From Diatrype stigma (taxonomy: Eukaryota > Ascomycota > Sordariomycetes > Xylariales > Diatrypaceae): a stretch of DNA of 24,753 bases. The position numbers and the translations under genes are program-made. The stretch is taken from NCBI GenBank assembly GCA_022225965.2, contig JAKJXP020000203.1, positions 1-24,753 on the forward strand, in the 5' to 3' direction. The notes beneath the pieces were generated by a model. That model saw nothing but the letters and a program-made list of their open reading frames with translations. It was not told the origin of the DNA and ran no database searches. Shown here in pieces: positions 1-8,565 of this stretch (positions within the stretch are counted from its first letter, which is position 1; every line of letters starts with the position of its first letter).

Positions 1-29
<29 letters not shown>
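1..29. repeat. 29-nt poly-C run at the window edge
   Basis: The window opens with 29 consecutive C and changes abruptly to complex sequence that is already inside a transporter ATPase domain. A homopolymer interrupting a coding domain at the extreme edge is more likely an assembly or sequencing end artefact than biology. Confidence 0.8.
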
Positions 30-31
<2 letters not shown>

Positions 32-632
32 GGCAAGCGAAATAGGCAAGCTAACATGTAGTAGTGGGAAATCATCTCTGATTCTAACTCTCCTCCGCCT
101 ATTGGACCTCAGGTCGGGTTCCCTACGTATCGACGGGCTCGACCTCGCCGTCCTCAGGCGGGAGGCGATTCGATCTCGCATCATGACGCTGCCCCAGGAG
201 CCCGTCATACTGCCTGGAACAGTGAGGGATAACCTCTGCCCAGGTGACCAGGTATTCGTAGACAAGGACCTTGTCGCAGCCCTGGAAAAGACAGGGATGT
301 GGGAAGTCGTCAGCTCCCGAGGCGGGCTTATTGCCGACCTGGACGCGATGGGGCTCTCTGTCGGTCAGAAACAGCTCTTCTGTCTCTCCCGTGCCATTCT
401 CCATAAGACAAAGATATTGATGTTAGACGAAGCAACGAGCAGCTTGGATCACGACACAGAGCAGGAGCTGCGGCGGGTGCTCCATGCCGAGTTTGCAGAC
501 TGCACCGTCCTCGAGGTCGCTCACAAGCTGGAAGCCATTGCTTCGTACGATGTACTTATTGTCATGCAAGATGGGGAAATTATTGATATGGGAGACCCTC
601 GGGAACTGCTGCAGGTTGACGGGTCAGTATGA
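30..632 (+). CDS. ABCC/MRP-type ABC transporter, C-terminal nucleotide-binding domain (5'-truncated)
   Basis: This is the last ATPase domain (NBD2) of a multidrug-resistance-protein-like ABC exporter; the membrane domains and NBD1 lie off the window. The frame is open from base 30 to TGA at 630-632. Visible in order are a P-loop remnant CSSGKSS (57-77), the Q-loop LPQEPVILPGTVRDNL, the signature LSVGQKQLFCLSRAIL, Walker B ILMLDEATSSLD, and the switch histidine in EVAHKLEAI. Such a domain drives ATP-dependent export of conjugates or toxins across the plasma or vacuolar membrane. The P-loop lacks the first Gly of GxxGxGKS, and the protein stops right after ELLQVDGSV, a little earlier than many family members. 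That could mean base errors near the contig end, a missed last intron (GTATGA at the stop) or early decay. The family is clear; integrity is uncertain. Confidence 0.8.
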
Positions 633-1119
633 ATCACTACGTCTCGACAGCCTCGCAGCTTGCGTACGGGGATCAAGTCTTCAAGACGATGTTCTTCGAT
701 TCTATAGACTTAGATCATATGACGGCATGCTGCGGATACTTCTAATCTCAACCCAAACGGTAGCACAGTTAACGTTAGGGCCATTATTCATTAGTCGGTA
801 AATAGGTTGATTATGAGGTCATGATGTTATCATGAATGTAACTGCAAGGCTAATGGTATTAAAAGCAGGCGCCGATGATGGCTTTCCCTAACTATCTGGT
901 AATGCCGTTATAAAGCCAGACAGTAGCAACGGTCCCAACTGCCGCTATCGTTACCAGCTAATAAAGTTCGTGATAGCTTCACCTTTATAATACGTACAAA
1001 TCCAAATGGGTTAGATACCATCTTAAAATGCGTACGGCACGCTGCGGCATAGCTTTGACGTGAAAGGCGGACTTAATTAAAGTTAAGCTAATGGATGGAG
1101 GCGCCAAGTTCCCCGAGGC
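633..1119. other. Intergenic spacer, AT-leaning, no gene seen
   Basis: I see no convincing reading frame or RNA gene here. There are short imperfect palindromes, for example around 890-925. It separates the ABC transporter end from the MITE-like element and may hold the transporter's 3' UTR. Confidence 0.5.
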
Positions 1120-1128
1120 AGGGTAAGG
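1120..1128. repeat. Left 9-bp target-site duplication of the MITE
   Basis: AGGGTAAGG directly abuts the left terminal inverted repeat and matches AGGGTGAGG at 1741-1749 at 8 of 9 positions. Confidence 0.6.
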
Positions 1129-1225
1129 CAATCCGCCTATACATACCGGACAAAAACGATATATACACCGGACATTAACCGCATTTGGACATACTTCACA
1201 TTATCCATCCACCATTTATCTTACA

Positions 1226-1285
1226 ACTTAATATATCACTTAATATATCACTTAATACATTACTTAATATATTACTTAATATATT
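1226..1285. repeat. Five 12-bp tandem repeats (ACTTAATATATY)
   Basis: Five adjacent 12-mers begin at 1226, 1238, 1250, 1262 and 1274 just inside the left inverted repeat of the MITE. They are the AT-rich counterpart, in inverted orientation, of the array at 1489-1584. Confidence 0.85.
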
Positions 1286-1488
1286 TAATAATAACACATT
1301 ATTAATATCTTTATAATATAATTACATATATATATCTAAATAAAGGAACTTTTATCGTTCTTTTAAATTCTCCGGACTTAATCTTATTCTTAAACTAATT
1401 TTAACCTTAATTAATCCGTATCTTTATACGGGACTTAATCCTAATCCGTAACTGCAGCGCTACGTAATAGCGGCGCTAATATATGTAT

Positions 1489-1584
1489 AAGTAAAGGTAT
1501 AAGTAAGTATATAAGTAGGTATATAAGTAGGTATATAAGTAGGTATATAAGTAGGTATATAAGTAGGTATATAAGTAGGTATGT
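1489..1584. repeat. Eight 12-bp tandem repeats (AAGTAGGTATAT)
   Basis: Eight adjacent 12-mers run from 1489 to 1584. The middle five are identical (1513-1572) and the outer ones are diverged. The complement of the unit, ACTTATATACCT, resembles the left array unit ACTTAATATATC, so the two arrays look like inverted subterminal repeats of the same element. Confidence 0.85.
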
Positions 1585-1740
1585 AAGCAAATAAATGATG
1601 GATGTTAGGGAATAACTTAGAGGGTGCCAGGCTTGAAAGTGGCTTAAGGTATGGTACGGGTGGCTAATGCGCTAACCTTACCAAATGCGGTTAATGTCCG
1701 GTGTGTATATCGTTTTTGTCCGGTGTGTATAGGCGGATTG

Positions 1741-1749
1741 AGGGTGAGG
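1741..1749. repeat. Right 9-bp target-site duplication of the MITE
   Basis: AGGGTGAGG directly abuts the right terminal inverted repeat. The single difference from the left copy is a C-to-T transition in CpA context when read on the minus strand. Confidence 0.6.
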
Positions 1750-2370
1750 CGCCAGTGAGGGGGCCAGCCTATGACCCCGGCCCACGACCCCGGACTATGA
1801 GCCCACTTAGCTAAGTTAGCTAGCACTAGCTGCAGCAGCTACACGGGGTATGTACACAGCTTGGAGGTATAAGTACCCAATGCCTCCGTAAGCCCTAAGC
1901 TGAGGTCTCCGCTGCCGCCCCGCCGTGAGAGCTGAGAGCTCCACCACTATCTTCCCTGTCTCTCTCCCTGTCTCTCTGGCATGCTTCAAGTACCCATCCC
2001 TCGTCAATACATTTTCAGATCCCTGACAGCGCCTGACGACCTTGCATGATGCATCACAACCTGAAAGCTTCTTTTATCTAAGCTTTCTCAGGCCGGGCCC
2101 ACCAGGTACCGTGTGCTCCTCCCAAGACCCATTACCGTAAGCGATCCACCGTCACGTATCAGTACGTAGTATGGTGTATCTCCGGGGAGGAGAGGTATCT
2201 AGTTAGGTATTCCACACTTCGACTTCGGTGGATAAGGGGAGGGGACGGGAAGGGGGCCTCGGTTTGTTGGATTGCCCGCCGGCTGCAGGATGCTTTATCA
2301 AGTGCTCTTCTGTAACAAAGTGGGCCTGATGCCAGAAGAACATGATTGCCAGTTGATAGGGGTTGAGGTG
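1750..2370. other. Spacer upstream of the MFS transporter
   Basis: No gene is supported. The stretch 1950-1980 has CT-rich iterations (CTGTCTCTCTCC) and 2220-2260 is purine-rich. It presumably contains the upstream promoter of the MFS gene. Confidence 0.45.
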
Positions 2371-2380
2371 ATATATAAGG
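2371..2380 (+). promoter_or_regulatory. TATA-like box of the MFS gene
   Basis: ATATATAAGG lies about 80 nt before the chosen ATG at 2462, a plausible core-promoter distance for a fungal gene. It is recognised by sequence only. Confidence 0.5.
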
Positions 2381-2393
2381 CAGCCCAACTAAG

Positions 2394-2420
2394 AGGATGC
2401 GGGGCCTTAGCCCGCATCCT
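2394..2420 (+). promoter_or_regulatory. Perfect 10-bp hairpin in the predicted 5' leader of the MFS gene
   Basis: AGGATGCGGG (2394-2403) and CCCGCATCCT (2411-2420) are perfectly complementary around a 7-nt loop. It sits between the TATA-like box and the ATG. It could be a DNA operator palindrome or a stable mRNA structure; which of the two cannot be decided from sequence. Confidence 0.5.
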
Positions 2421-2461
2421 GTTGAAGTTTGCCATTCTCACAACTTGATTCTTTGCTCCTG

Positions 2462-4337
2462 ATGGCCCCAACCCCAGCCCTACTCATACCGGAACAGGGT
2501 CCTCTGTTGTTGGACGTCAGCGACGAGCATTACGATGTTGTCCCAAACGAGGCCGTGGAAGGGGAGGAGGGAGAGGACGAGTCTGGCACTTTGCTGCCGG
2601 ATGCTAAGCCTCCATCCGACTCTTCGCGATCTTCACGGTTGATACTCGTACAGCTGTGCTTCGTCATGCTTTTGTTCGACTTCACCCAGTATTCAGTCTA
2701 CGCTCCTTTGACGGAAGTCTTCGAGGACATCATCTGCAACAACTTTTACCCCCCGGGCTCTCCCGAACGTGACTGCAAGTCCGTCCCGGTGCAGAGTGAG
2801 CTCGCACTTGTGAAGGGATACAAAGATGCCTTCAACCAGATCCCAAGTATGTTCCCCTTTGCGCGTAATAATCATCCGACTGCGGAGAAAAGGAGTCCAT
2901 GACCAAATTGCTAAATGTAGTGTGCTTAGGTATTGTCCTTGGCATCCCCCTGGGTCTGCTGGCGGATCGCACAGGTCGAAAACCAATTATATTACTATTT
3001 CTGCTTGGGATATTTCTCAACGATTCGTGGGTGAAGATTGTGTGTATGTGATTCCCCGTGTGTGACGTGGCAAGGCATTGTCTAACGCTTAACTAGGCCT
3101 CTTTCCAAACCAGCTTCCTCTGCGTCTGGTCTGGCTTGCACCAGTACTGAAAGCCGTTGGGGGTGGCGCAAACTTCGGCACGTCGATGTTTTACACGGCA
3201 GTAGCTGATGTCATCGAAGAGAAGCATCGGTAAGTTGCAACACACTCTCAGGTTGTTGAACTAGCTGATGAATTTCTCTTTGCTCCTGGCCACCAGGGTT
3301 GATGCCTTCATGAAACTGTCTGCCATGGAAATGATCGTGCTGGTTGCCGGCGTCCCTTTGATATCGATACTTATGAGGATCAATGCTTGGTGGCCTCTTG
3401 GGATCTCCTCAGTACTCCTTGTCGTGGCAGGTCTCATCGCCCTGACACTTCCGGAGACGCATCCACAGCACCGAGGGGCCAGCTCTGGATCGCTGAAACC
3501 AGGGCAAGGACAAGCCGAAGAAACTCAGCCGAAAGAGTCTTCTTTTGAAACGGTCAAGAAGCTGTTGCCTCGCGCTTGCAAAGCGTCAGGGGAATTGTTG
3601 AAAAACCCAGGCATCATGCTGTCCCTCGCTGTGTTTCTTCTCGCTGCATTTGGAGCGCACGTGTGGGCACTGCTATTGCAGTACGTTTCCCATAAATTCG
3701 GATGGGAATTCAGCACGGTAGGACCGCATTTCAATCTGTCACTCCACTGCGCTGGGCGACGTCCAGCGGAGGGGGAATCAGAATACGAGGAAGCTGACTT
3801 GCATGACAGGCAAACCTACTATTTTCCCTACGCGGCATTATCACTCTCCTGCTCTCCCTGGTGATAATGGGGGCAATTGACAAAGTTCTTCAGCAGAAAC
3901 TTGGCATTGGGTCTGCTAAGAAAGATCTGTTGCTCTGCACGGGAAGTTGTATCTTGATCACCGTTGGGATCGCCGTGGTTGGGGTAGCACAGAACTCAGG
4001 TATCATGATCGCAGGCGTCGTCATTTCAGCGCTGGGGTCTTCTCTGTTGGTTTCCTTGCGATGTGCTATAATTTCTCTGTTCCCACAGACTCCAACAGCG
4101 TCACTCAACGCGGTTGCTGGCATTGCGCAAAGCATTGGCATACTTATTTCCGGCCCAGTCTTGGCCGCAGCGTATAGCTGGGGGCTCTCTCAAGGTGGTA
4201 TCTGGGTCGGGGCCCCGTTTCTATTTGCAAGCGGTTTGCACCTCATAGCGCTTGCTGATATACTCTATATACTTCTAACTAAAGCCGCTAGAGCTCCGGC
4301 ACAAGTCTCTTCTCCAGACGAGAGCCAGGATGCGTGA
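2462..4337 (+). CDS. Major facilitator superfamily transporter, five exons
   Basis: Exons are 2462-2846, 2930-3043, 3097-3229, 3297-3717 and 3810-4337, giving 526 residues. The introns (83, 53, 67 and 92 nt) have GT...AG ends and keep frame. The first ATG after the TATA-like box was chosen; a TTG-started extension exists but is not a eukaryotic start. Residues 1-58 are an acidic cytosolic tail and TM1 spans about 59-79. An external loop carries two Cys (92, 105). Loop 2-3 contains MFS motif A, GIPLGLLADRTGRK (133-146). A hydrophilic central loop (about residues 245-285) and six further hydrophobic segments follow, fitting a 12-TM proton-driven porter. The substrate is unknown; fungal relatives often export or import small molecules and many sit in metabolic clusters. 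The coding sequence looks intact. Confidence 0.88.
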
Positions 4338-5135
4338 CAGTAAGCATCGGGAAGCTCTTGGGGGCGGTTAGAGCAGCTTATATATATATATATATTTGAC
4401 AAGGACGTCAATGGCTCGTCGGAATTAGAGGGCACCCTGGAAAAGGTCTGGTGACAATAGTATAAAACCACACGTAAATGTTCAAAGCTTGACGATTCGG
4501 ACGCCGCATTCTGACCGCAGTCCCATATGCGCGCACAAAGGGGGAATGTTGTGCCCAAAAGACAGGCTATATTGAACGAAGATAGAACCAAATGTTCCCC
4601 AAGTAGGCGAGTCCTTGGGGTCATTCCAATGGGACAAACTTAGAATCAACGATTCCAACATGTTCCAACAACTGCAAGCTTGTACTAGCTCATCACGATG
4701 GATAACCCGTTTGTAGAACTGCGGTTCTTACTGAGGGTCCTATTCATTTCTGCTACGAGCAGCTTATCCTGTTTAAATTGATCTTACTGGTGTTTGTGCC
4801 GTCGTCGGCCACAAGAGCCACGGACACAAATCGCGAACATACGCTGGTAGATGCCTTCGCCGGGAGGAAGGAGGATACGGCTGGCCAACGTGAAATCCAC
4901 ATCTACGGACAAGACTTGTTAGATGGGTTGTATTAAAGAATAATAGGCAAAGCTCTATCTGCGTCCTAGTTTAGCACGCCCGCGCACCCCATGGGAGGTT
5001 ATGGGATAGGTAACCGCCCCGCGGTCTGCCCCCCTGACGTGTAATACTACCACCACCGCTACTATTTTCGTCGTCGCCATCTTTGGCTCTTGCCATAGTA
5101 GGTAAATCAGAGTCGTCCGTCTCCGAAGCCACCTC
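4338..5135. other. Intergenic region between convergent MFS and glycosyltransferase genes
   Basis: No gene is supported. It contains a short TA microsatellite (4379-4395). The two flanking genes converge, so this should hold both 3' UTRs and terminators. Short open frames here have no recognisable motifs. Confidence 0.5.
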
Positions 5136-6047
5136 TCAGGGAATACCAAGCCGCTCGACGGCGGCTGAATGTACCTGGTACTCGCGATCTCGAGCCATGC
5201 TCAACGCCTGCTCCAAGTTGTATGACGCCACGAACAGCAGGTCCTCGAGCGCGCTCGGCTTCGACGCCACCACGGCTGCACTCAGGGCATCGACATCGTC
5301 TGCGACGTCGGGAAACTTCGATTTGAAGTAGTCTTGGTAGGATTCTACCACGACCCTGGTGGCATCGTATTCCGAGACCTGGCTCCGCGAGATCCGGGGC
5401 CCGGTGGAGTGGATGCGGTAGCCGTAGCCCGGGCCTTGGATGAATCCGATCTCTGAGCGCTCGCCCCGCCTCCATCTGCGCGCGAGCAGAGAGGCGCCGA
5501 ACGCCCAGTCCTGCCACTTGGGCACGGTCTCCATGTAAAGCAAGCCATTCGAGATCTCGCTGCGGCGATACATGATGGAGGTGGGCACGTGGTGTTTCCG
5601 CGCGACCATGTCTTCGCGCAGAGGGTACGAGGAGATGGTCAGCCCGTGGAAGTCCCCAAACATGCGCACGAGCGTGTGCACGAAGGCAACGTCGGGATTT
5701 CCAGAGAGGATCCGCGCTCCTTCGGCGAGCCAGCTTTCGTGCCCCGAGGTTGGGGGGAGCAGGATGTCATCGCCATCCAGACATATAACAAAGTCGCCGG
5801 TAGCCGCCTTCAAGGCTGTGTTGCGAGCGGCTTGGACGCCGCGGTTTTCCCCGTGACGGATGATCTTGACGTCCGGCTCCGAGTCTAAGTCGCTTTGTAC
5901 ACGGATGGTCGTCTCGTCGGTCGAACCATCGTCGACGACGATCACTTCAACCTCAGCGCCAACTGAATTCTCGCGGGCCGAAGCAACACAATCGCGGAGG
6001 TATACCCCTGTATTGAAACTGGGGATGATGATAGAAACCCGATGCAT
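5136..6047 (-). CDS. Family 2 glycosyltransferase (GT-A fold), bacterial-like, intronless
   Basis: A single uninterrupted 303-residue frame. The N-terminus MHRVSIIIPSFNTGVYLRDC is the classic GT2 opening, followed by VIVVDDGSTDET (36-47, nucleotide binding), ENRGVQAARNTAL (67-79) and LDGDD (90-94, the DxD metal/UDP-sugar site). The length and motif order match soluble bacterial GT2 enzymes that add sugars to polysaccharides, lipids or natural products. There is no membrane segment, so it is not a chitin- or hyaluronan-synthase-type processive GT2, and it is probably cytosolic. Sugar donor and acceptor are unknown. The absence of introns and the bacterial style of the domain contrast with multi-exon neighbours and suggest horizontal transfer, which is inference. 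The start at the CAT complement 6045-6047 fits the family N-terminus exactly. Confidence 0.85.
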   Translation of the reverse strand: MHRVSIIIPSFNTGVYLRDCVASARENSVGAEVEVIVVDDGSTDETTIRVQSDLDSEPDVKIIRHGENRGVQAARNTALKAATGDFVICLDGDDILLPPTSGHESWLAEGARILSGNPDVAFVHTLVRMFGDFHGLTISSYPLREDMVARKHHVPTSIMYRRSEISNGLLYMETVPKWQDWAFGASLLARRWRRGERSEIGFIQGPGYGYRIHSTGPRISRSQVSEYDATRVVVESYQDYFKSKFPDVADDVDALSAAVVASKPSALEDLLFVASYNLEQALSMARDREYQVHSAAVERLGIP

Positions 6048-6789
6048 CGCTAACTAATTATTCGAGAAGGGCGCGAAGTTCTTCGTAATGAGGACCAGTA
6101 TACACAGCAGCTCGAAAAGTCGTGGACTCAGCCGACTCCCGCTACTCGATTGTGTCTGCAACTGATTTGGCTCCCTTTTTGCGTGAGGCAGAGCGATGTC
6201 GGTTCGTGGCTAGCTGTTCTTCACTGTGCCCGAGATCCACTGCCAGAACAGGAAATGCCTAAATCAGTAAGAAGTGATCCTTCTATCCACTGCCTGGGTC
6301 CATGTAAGCACCACCGACTTTCTGCCTTAGACCTTCTATTATAGTATTAGGGGCAAGCAAGAACAGGGGGCCAAGTACCGTTCGGTGACAAGGGATCTTT
6401 CGTGATATCAAAGCATCCGAGTTGTTGTACCTCCCCTGCAAGAGAACGTGGTTCCTAGGCCTGCTACCATGTCGGCTAGTAAGTGATCGTTGGGATGTTC
6501 ATCCTCATGGTCTCGACGTCAGATCTTCTCCACCATTGCGAAAAGCACCCCCTGGGGGGCTGCTGCTTTGTGTATGCTATACTATGTAGAATCCGCAAAT
6601 CGAATATCCTCGTAGCAAGAGACCAGACCACAGGCAAAGTGTAGCTTGCGGCTACCTATGATGTAGTATATTAATTGGGCTTTCCGGCCCCAGGCTATGG
6701 ATTGACCTTCTACATCAGACTTGTCAAGCAAGCTTGTCTCTACAAGGATTTCCCGTCAGCACGGAAATAGCACCAAGACTATTGACCCA
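6048..6789. other. Divergent intergenic region: glycosyltransferase / dioxygenase promoters
   Basis: The two flanking genes point away from each other, so both promoters should lie here. A TATA-like GTATATTAAT lies near 6666, about 115 nt upstream of the dioxygenase ATG. No RNA gene or convincing small coding frame was seen. Confidence 0.45.
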
Positions 6790-7776
6790 ATGACCATGAA
6801 GCCCAAGTACCAGCACGTTTGCCGACAAGGTGCTAGGCTGCGCTGCTGCTTGGGCAGACCCTCCGTCATGCGGTATCCGGCCCACCCAGCTTGGATCAAG
6901 TCTCGCTTTTCCACGTCTGCGAGTACAGCTCCGGCGCCTGCGATGAGACCATTCGCGGTAGCGCAACTGACGGCACCCGATCTTGCACATGCCAAACAAC
7001 GGAATCATGTGGGCAGCGCGTTCCAGCACCTTCAGCAACATGGGATTCTCAAGATCAGCCTGGCCTTTCCGGATCCTGACAGCCGGTACCTCGAGCAGCT
7101 GGTCCTCAGCCTTCATGAGTACCACGGCCACCAGCTCCCCATATCACACAGTGCGTCGCGCGGGTGGTTCTGGGACGTCCGGCCGGCCATCAACACCCCT
7201 TTCCAAACCCCTGAGCACCAGGCGCGATCGGAAACCGCGGAGCCGTTCCCCTGGCATACCGACTGCAGCTATGAGGACCTGCCGCCACGATATTTTGCAC
7301 TCCATGTGCTTCAGCACGATCGATTTGGTGGCGGGACCCTTTCGGTCATGAATGTTCAGAGGCTGGCCGAGCTGCTCTCCCCAGACACACGAACATCTCT
7401 TATGCAGCAAGAATACAGCATTTCAGTTCCGCTGGAGTTCATCAAGGAGCCGACAAGAAAGGAGATCGTAGGTAGTGTGTTAACGGCTCGGCGAGACGTC
7501 CAGGCCTGCATGATGCGGTTCCGGAGAGATATTATTAGACCAACGACAGAAAGAGCGTCAAGGGCGCTGCAAGATCTCGATGCGTATCTGGCCAATACTG
7601 AAGAGCAGACACAGTCAACGCTGCACCTCACACCGTCGGACCTTCCGGCTGGGAGCATCATCCTGGTGGACAATCGGCGTTGGTTGCATGCACGAAACGA
7701 CATCAAGGACCCGAAGCGCCACTTGCGTCGAGTGCGCTGGGATGCTATTCCATTCAACGATACTCTTGTAGAATAG
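6790..7776 (+). CDS. TauD/TfdA-family Fe(II)/2-oxoglutarate-dependent dioxygenase, likely mitochondrial
   Basis: A single-exon gene of 328 residues from the first ATG of the frame; ATGs at 6796 and 6868 are alternatives. The jelly-roll core shows the iron ligands H156-T-D158 (in PFPWHTDCSYED), the distal H300 (in DNRRWLHARND), and Arg 313/314 (in RHLRRVRW) for the 2-oxoglutarate carboxylate. These are the complete set for an active clavaminate-synthase/TauD-like enzyme, which hydroxylates or desaturates a small substrate while decarboxylating 2-oxoglutarate. Residues 1-45 are Arg-rich, lack acidic residues and end in SRFSTSAS, a typical mitochondrial presequence and cleavage region. The substrate is unknown; calling it a taurine enzyme would over-reach. 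It converges on the DUF6817 gene, and its promoter region is shared with the divergent glycosyltransferase. Confidence 0.85.
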   Translation: MTMKPKYQHVCRQGARLRCCLGRPSVMRYPAHPAWIKSRFSTSASTAPAPAMRPFAVAQLTAPDLAHAKQRNHVGSAFQHLQQHGILKISLAFPDPDSRYLEQLVLSLHEYHGHQLPISHSASRGWFWDVRPAINTPFQTPEHQARSETAEPFPWHTDCSYEDLPPRYFALHVLQHDRFGGGTLSVMNVQRLAELLSPDTRTSLMQQEYSISVPLEFIKEPTRKEIVGSVLTARRDVQACMMRFRRDIIRPTTERASRALQDLDAYLANTEEQTQSTLHLTPSDLPAGSIILVDNRRWLHARNDIKDPKRHLRRVRWDAIPFNDTLVE

Positions 7777-8025
7777 CCTAATACTCTTAGCTTTTAAGTG
7801 TAATTATAATTTCAAGGACATACTTTCATGCCTAGCATTCCCACTTCCTGCTTGGACCGTTTGTACAACTACATAATGGCTGTATTTTAAACTTGACCTG
7901 AAACGGGCGTTAAGCATAACATCGGGTTGTGAATACCAGCTACATTCTTCAGCTCATAATTATCAACAAGCCCGGTGTTTTCCTTCGCAACAAGATAGCC
8001 CTCCGTTCTGTGTCAGCACCAACCT
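7777..8025. other. Short spacer between convergent genes
   Basis: About 250 nt of AT-rich sequence holding the 3' ends of the dioxygenase and DUF6817 genes. No other feature was seen. Confidence 0.5.
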
Positions 8026-8565
8026 TCAACCCTTGCTCTCCAGCCGCGCAATCGTCTCGCTAAGGAGATCCATCTGGCGCTGTACATCCCGATCCTCCTT
8101 CCCGTCCCAGAAGTTTGCGTGCTCCAGACGGCACAGGTCCAAGTGCTGGCGGTCGCCCCAGCCCGGCGTGTTGTTGAGGATGGAGCCGAACCGGTCCTTC
8201 CGGAGCCCGCAGAAGATGTACGCCAGCTCCTCCGCGTACTCGCCGATGTAGCCGCGCACGACGTCGCGGGTTATGCTGGCGCTCTGGAAGTGGTAGAACT
8301 CGGTGCCGTAGACGGAGTGGAAGAGGCCGGCGTCGCAGACCTCCTGGGGCAGCGACTGCGACTGCAGGTAGCTGTAGACGTTGAAGAGGTGCTGGTAGAA
8401 GGTTTTCTCGCCGTGGTATTCCTCGGCCGATGTGAGCTCCTTGAGGAATGCGAACTTGTCTTTGCCGGGAGGTGGATGATGATGCTCCTCCGCCGAGATG
8501 GGCATGTTGCCGGAGCCAGCGCTCAAGGTCTGGTTCTCGCTGGCGATCTTGCTTGGAATGGCCAT
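8026..8565 (-). CDS. DUF6817-type small protein with HD-domain-like motif pattern
   Basis: A single-exon 179-residue protein beginning at the only sensible ATG (8563-8565 on the complement). After a 35-residue flexible, His/Pro-containing N-terminus the domain reads FLKELTSAEEYHGEKTF, YQHLFNVYSYL (H59) and AGLFHSVYGTEFY (H83), then an amphipathic GYIGEYAEELAYIF segment and a polar tail. I recognise this HG...HL...AGLFHSVYGT pattern as the domain of unknown function DUF6817, found in bacteria and in scattered fungi. The spaced His residues recall metal-binding HD-type helical proteins, but no catalytic assignment is justified. There is no signal peptide or membrane segment, so it is probably cytosolic. 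It converges with the dioxygenase gene. The family call rests on memory of the motif, not a search. Confidence 0.7.
   Translation of the reverse strand: MAIPSKIASENQTLSAGSGNMPISAEEHHHPPPGKDKFAFLKELTSAEEYHGEKTFYQHLFNVYSYLQSQSLPQEVCDAGLFHSVYGTEFYHFQSASITRDVVRGYIGEYAEELAYIFCGLRKDRFGSILNNTPGWGDRQHLDLCRLEHANFWDGKEDRDVQRQMDLLSETIARLESKG

Larger units (their letters stand above)
1129..1740. mobile_element. 612-bp MITE-like non-autonomous DNA transposon (Mutator-like by structure)
   Basis: Bases 1129-1188 and 1681-1740 are 60-bp terminal inverted repeats with 58 of 60 matching positions. The outer flanks form a 9-bp direct repeat, AGGGTAAGG (1120-1128) and AGGGTGAGG (1741-1749), a target duplication with one mismatch. 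A diverged extension of the inverted repeat includes CATCCACCATTTAT on the left and the complement of ATAAATGATGGATG on the right. The interior is very AT-rich, has no usable reading frame, and carries two 12-bp tandem arrays. Long terminal inverted repeats plus a 9-bp duplication match the structural definition of Mutator-like MITEs; this superfamily is inferred from structure only. No transposase is in the window, so any movement would need an enzyme from elsewhere. Confidence 0.75.

Noticed and set aside
484..801. Second open frame overlapping the ABC transporter end
   Set aside because: It is a different frame of the real ATPase domain and continues into non-coding DNA without a recognisable motif.
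1816..2007. 63-codon minus-strand frame
   Set aside because: Largely derived from CT-rich iterations and without recognisable homology.
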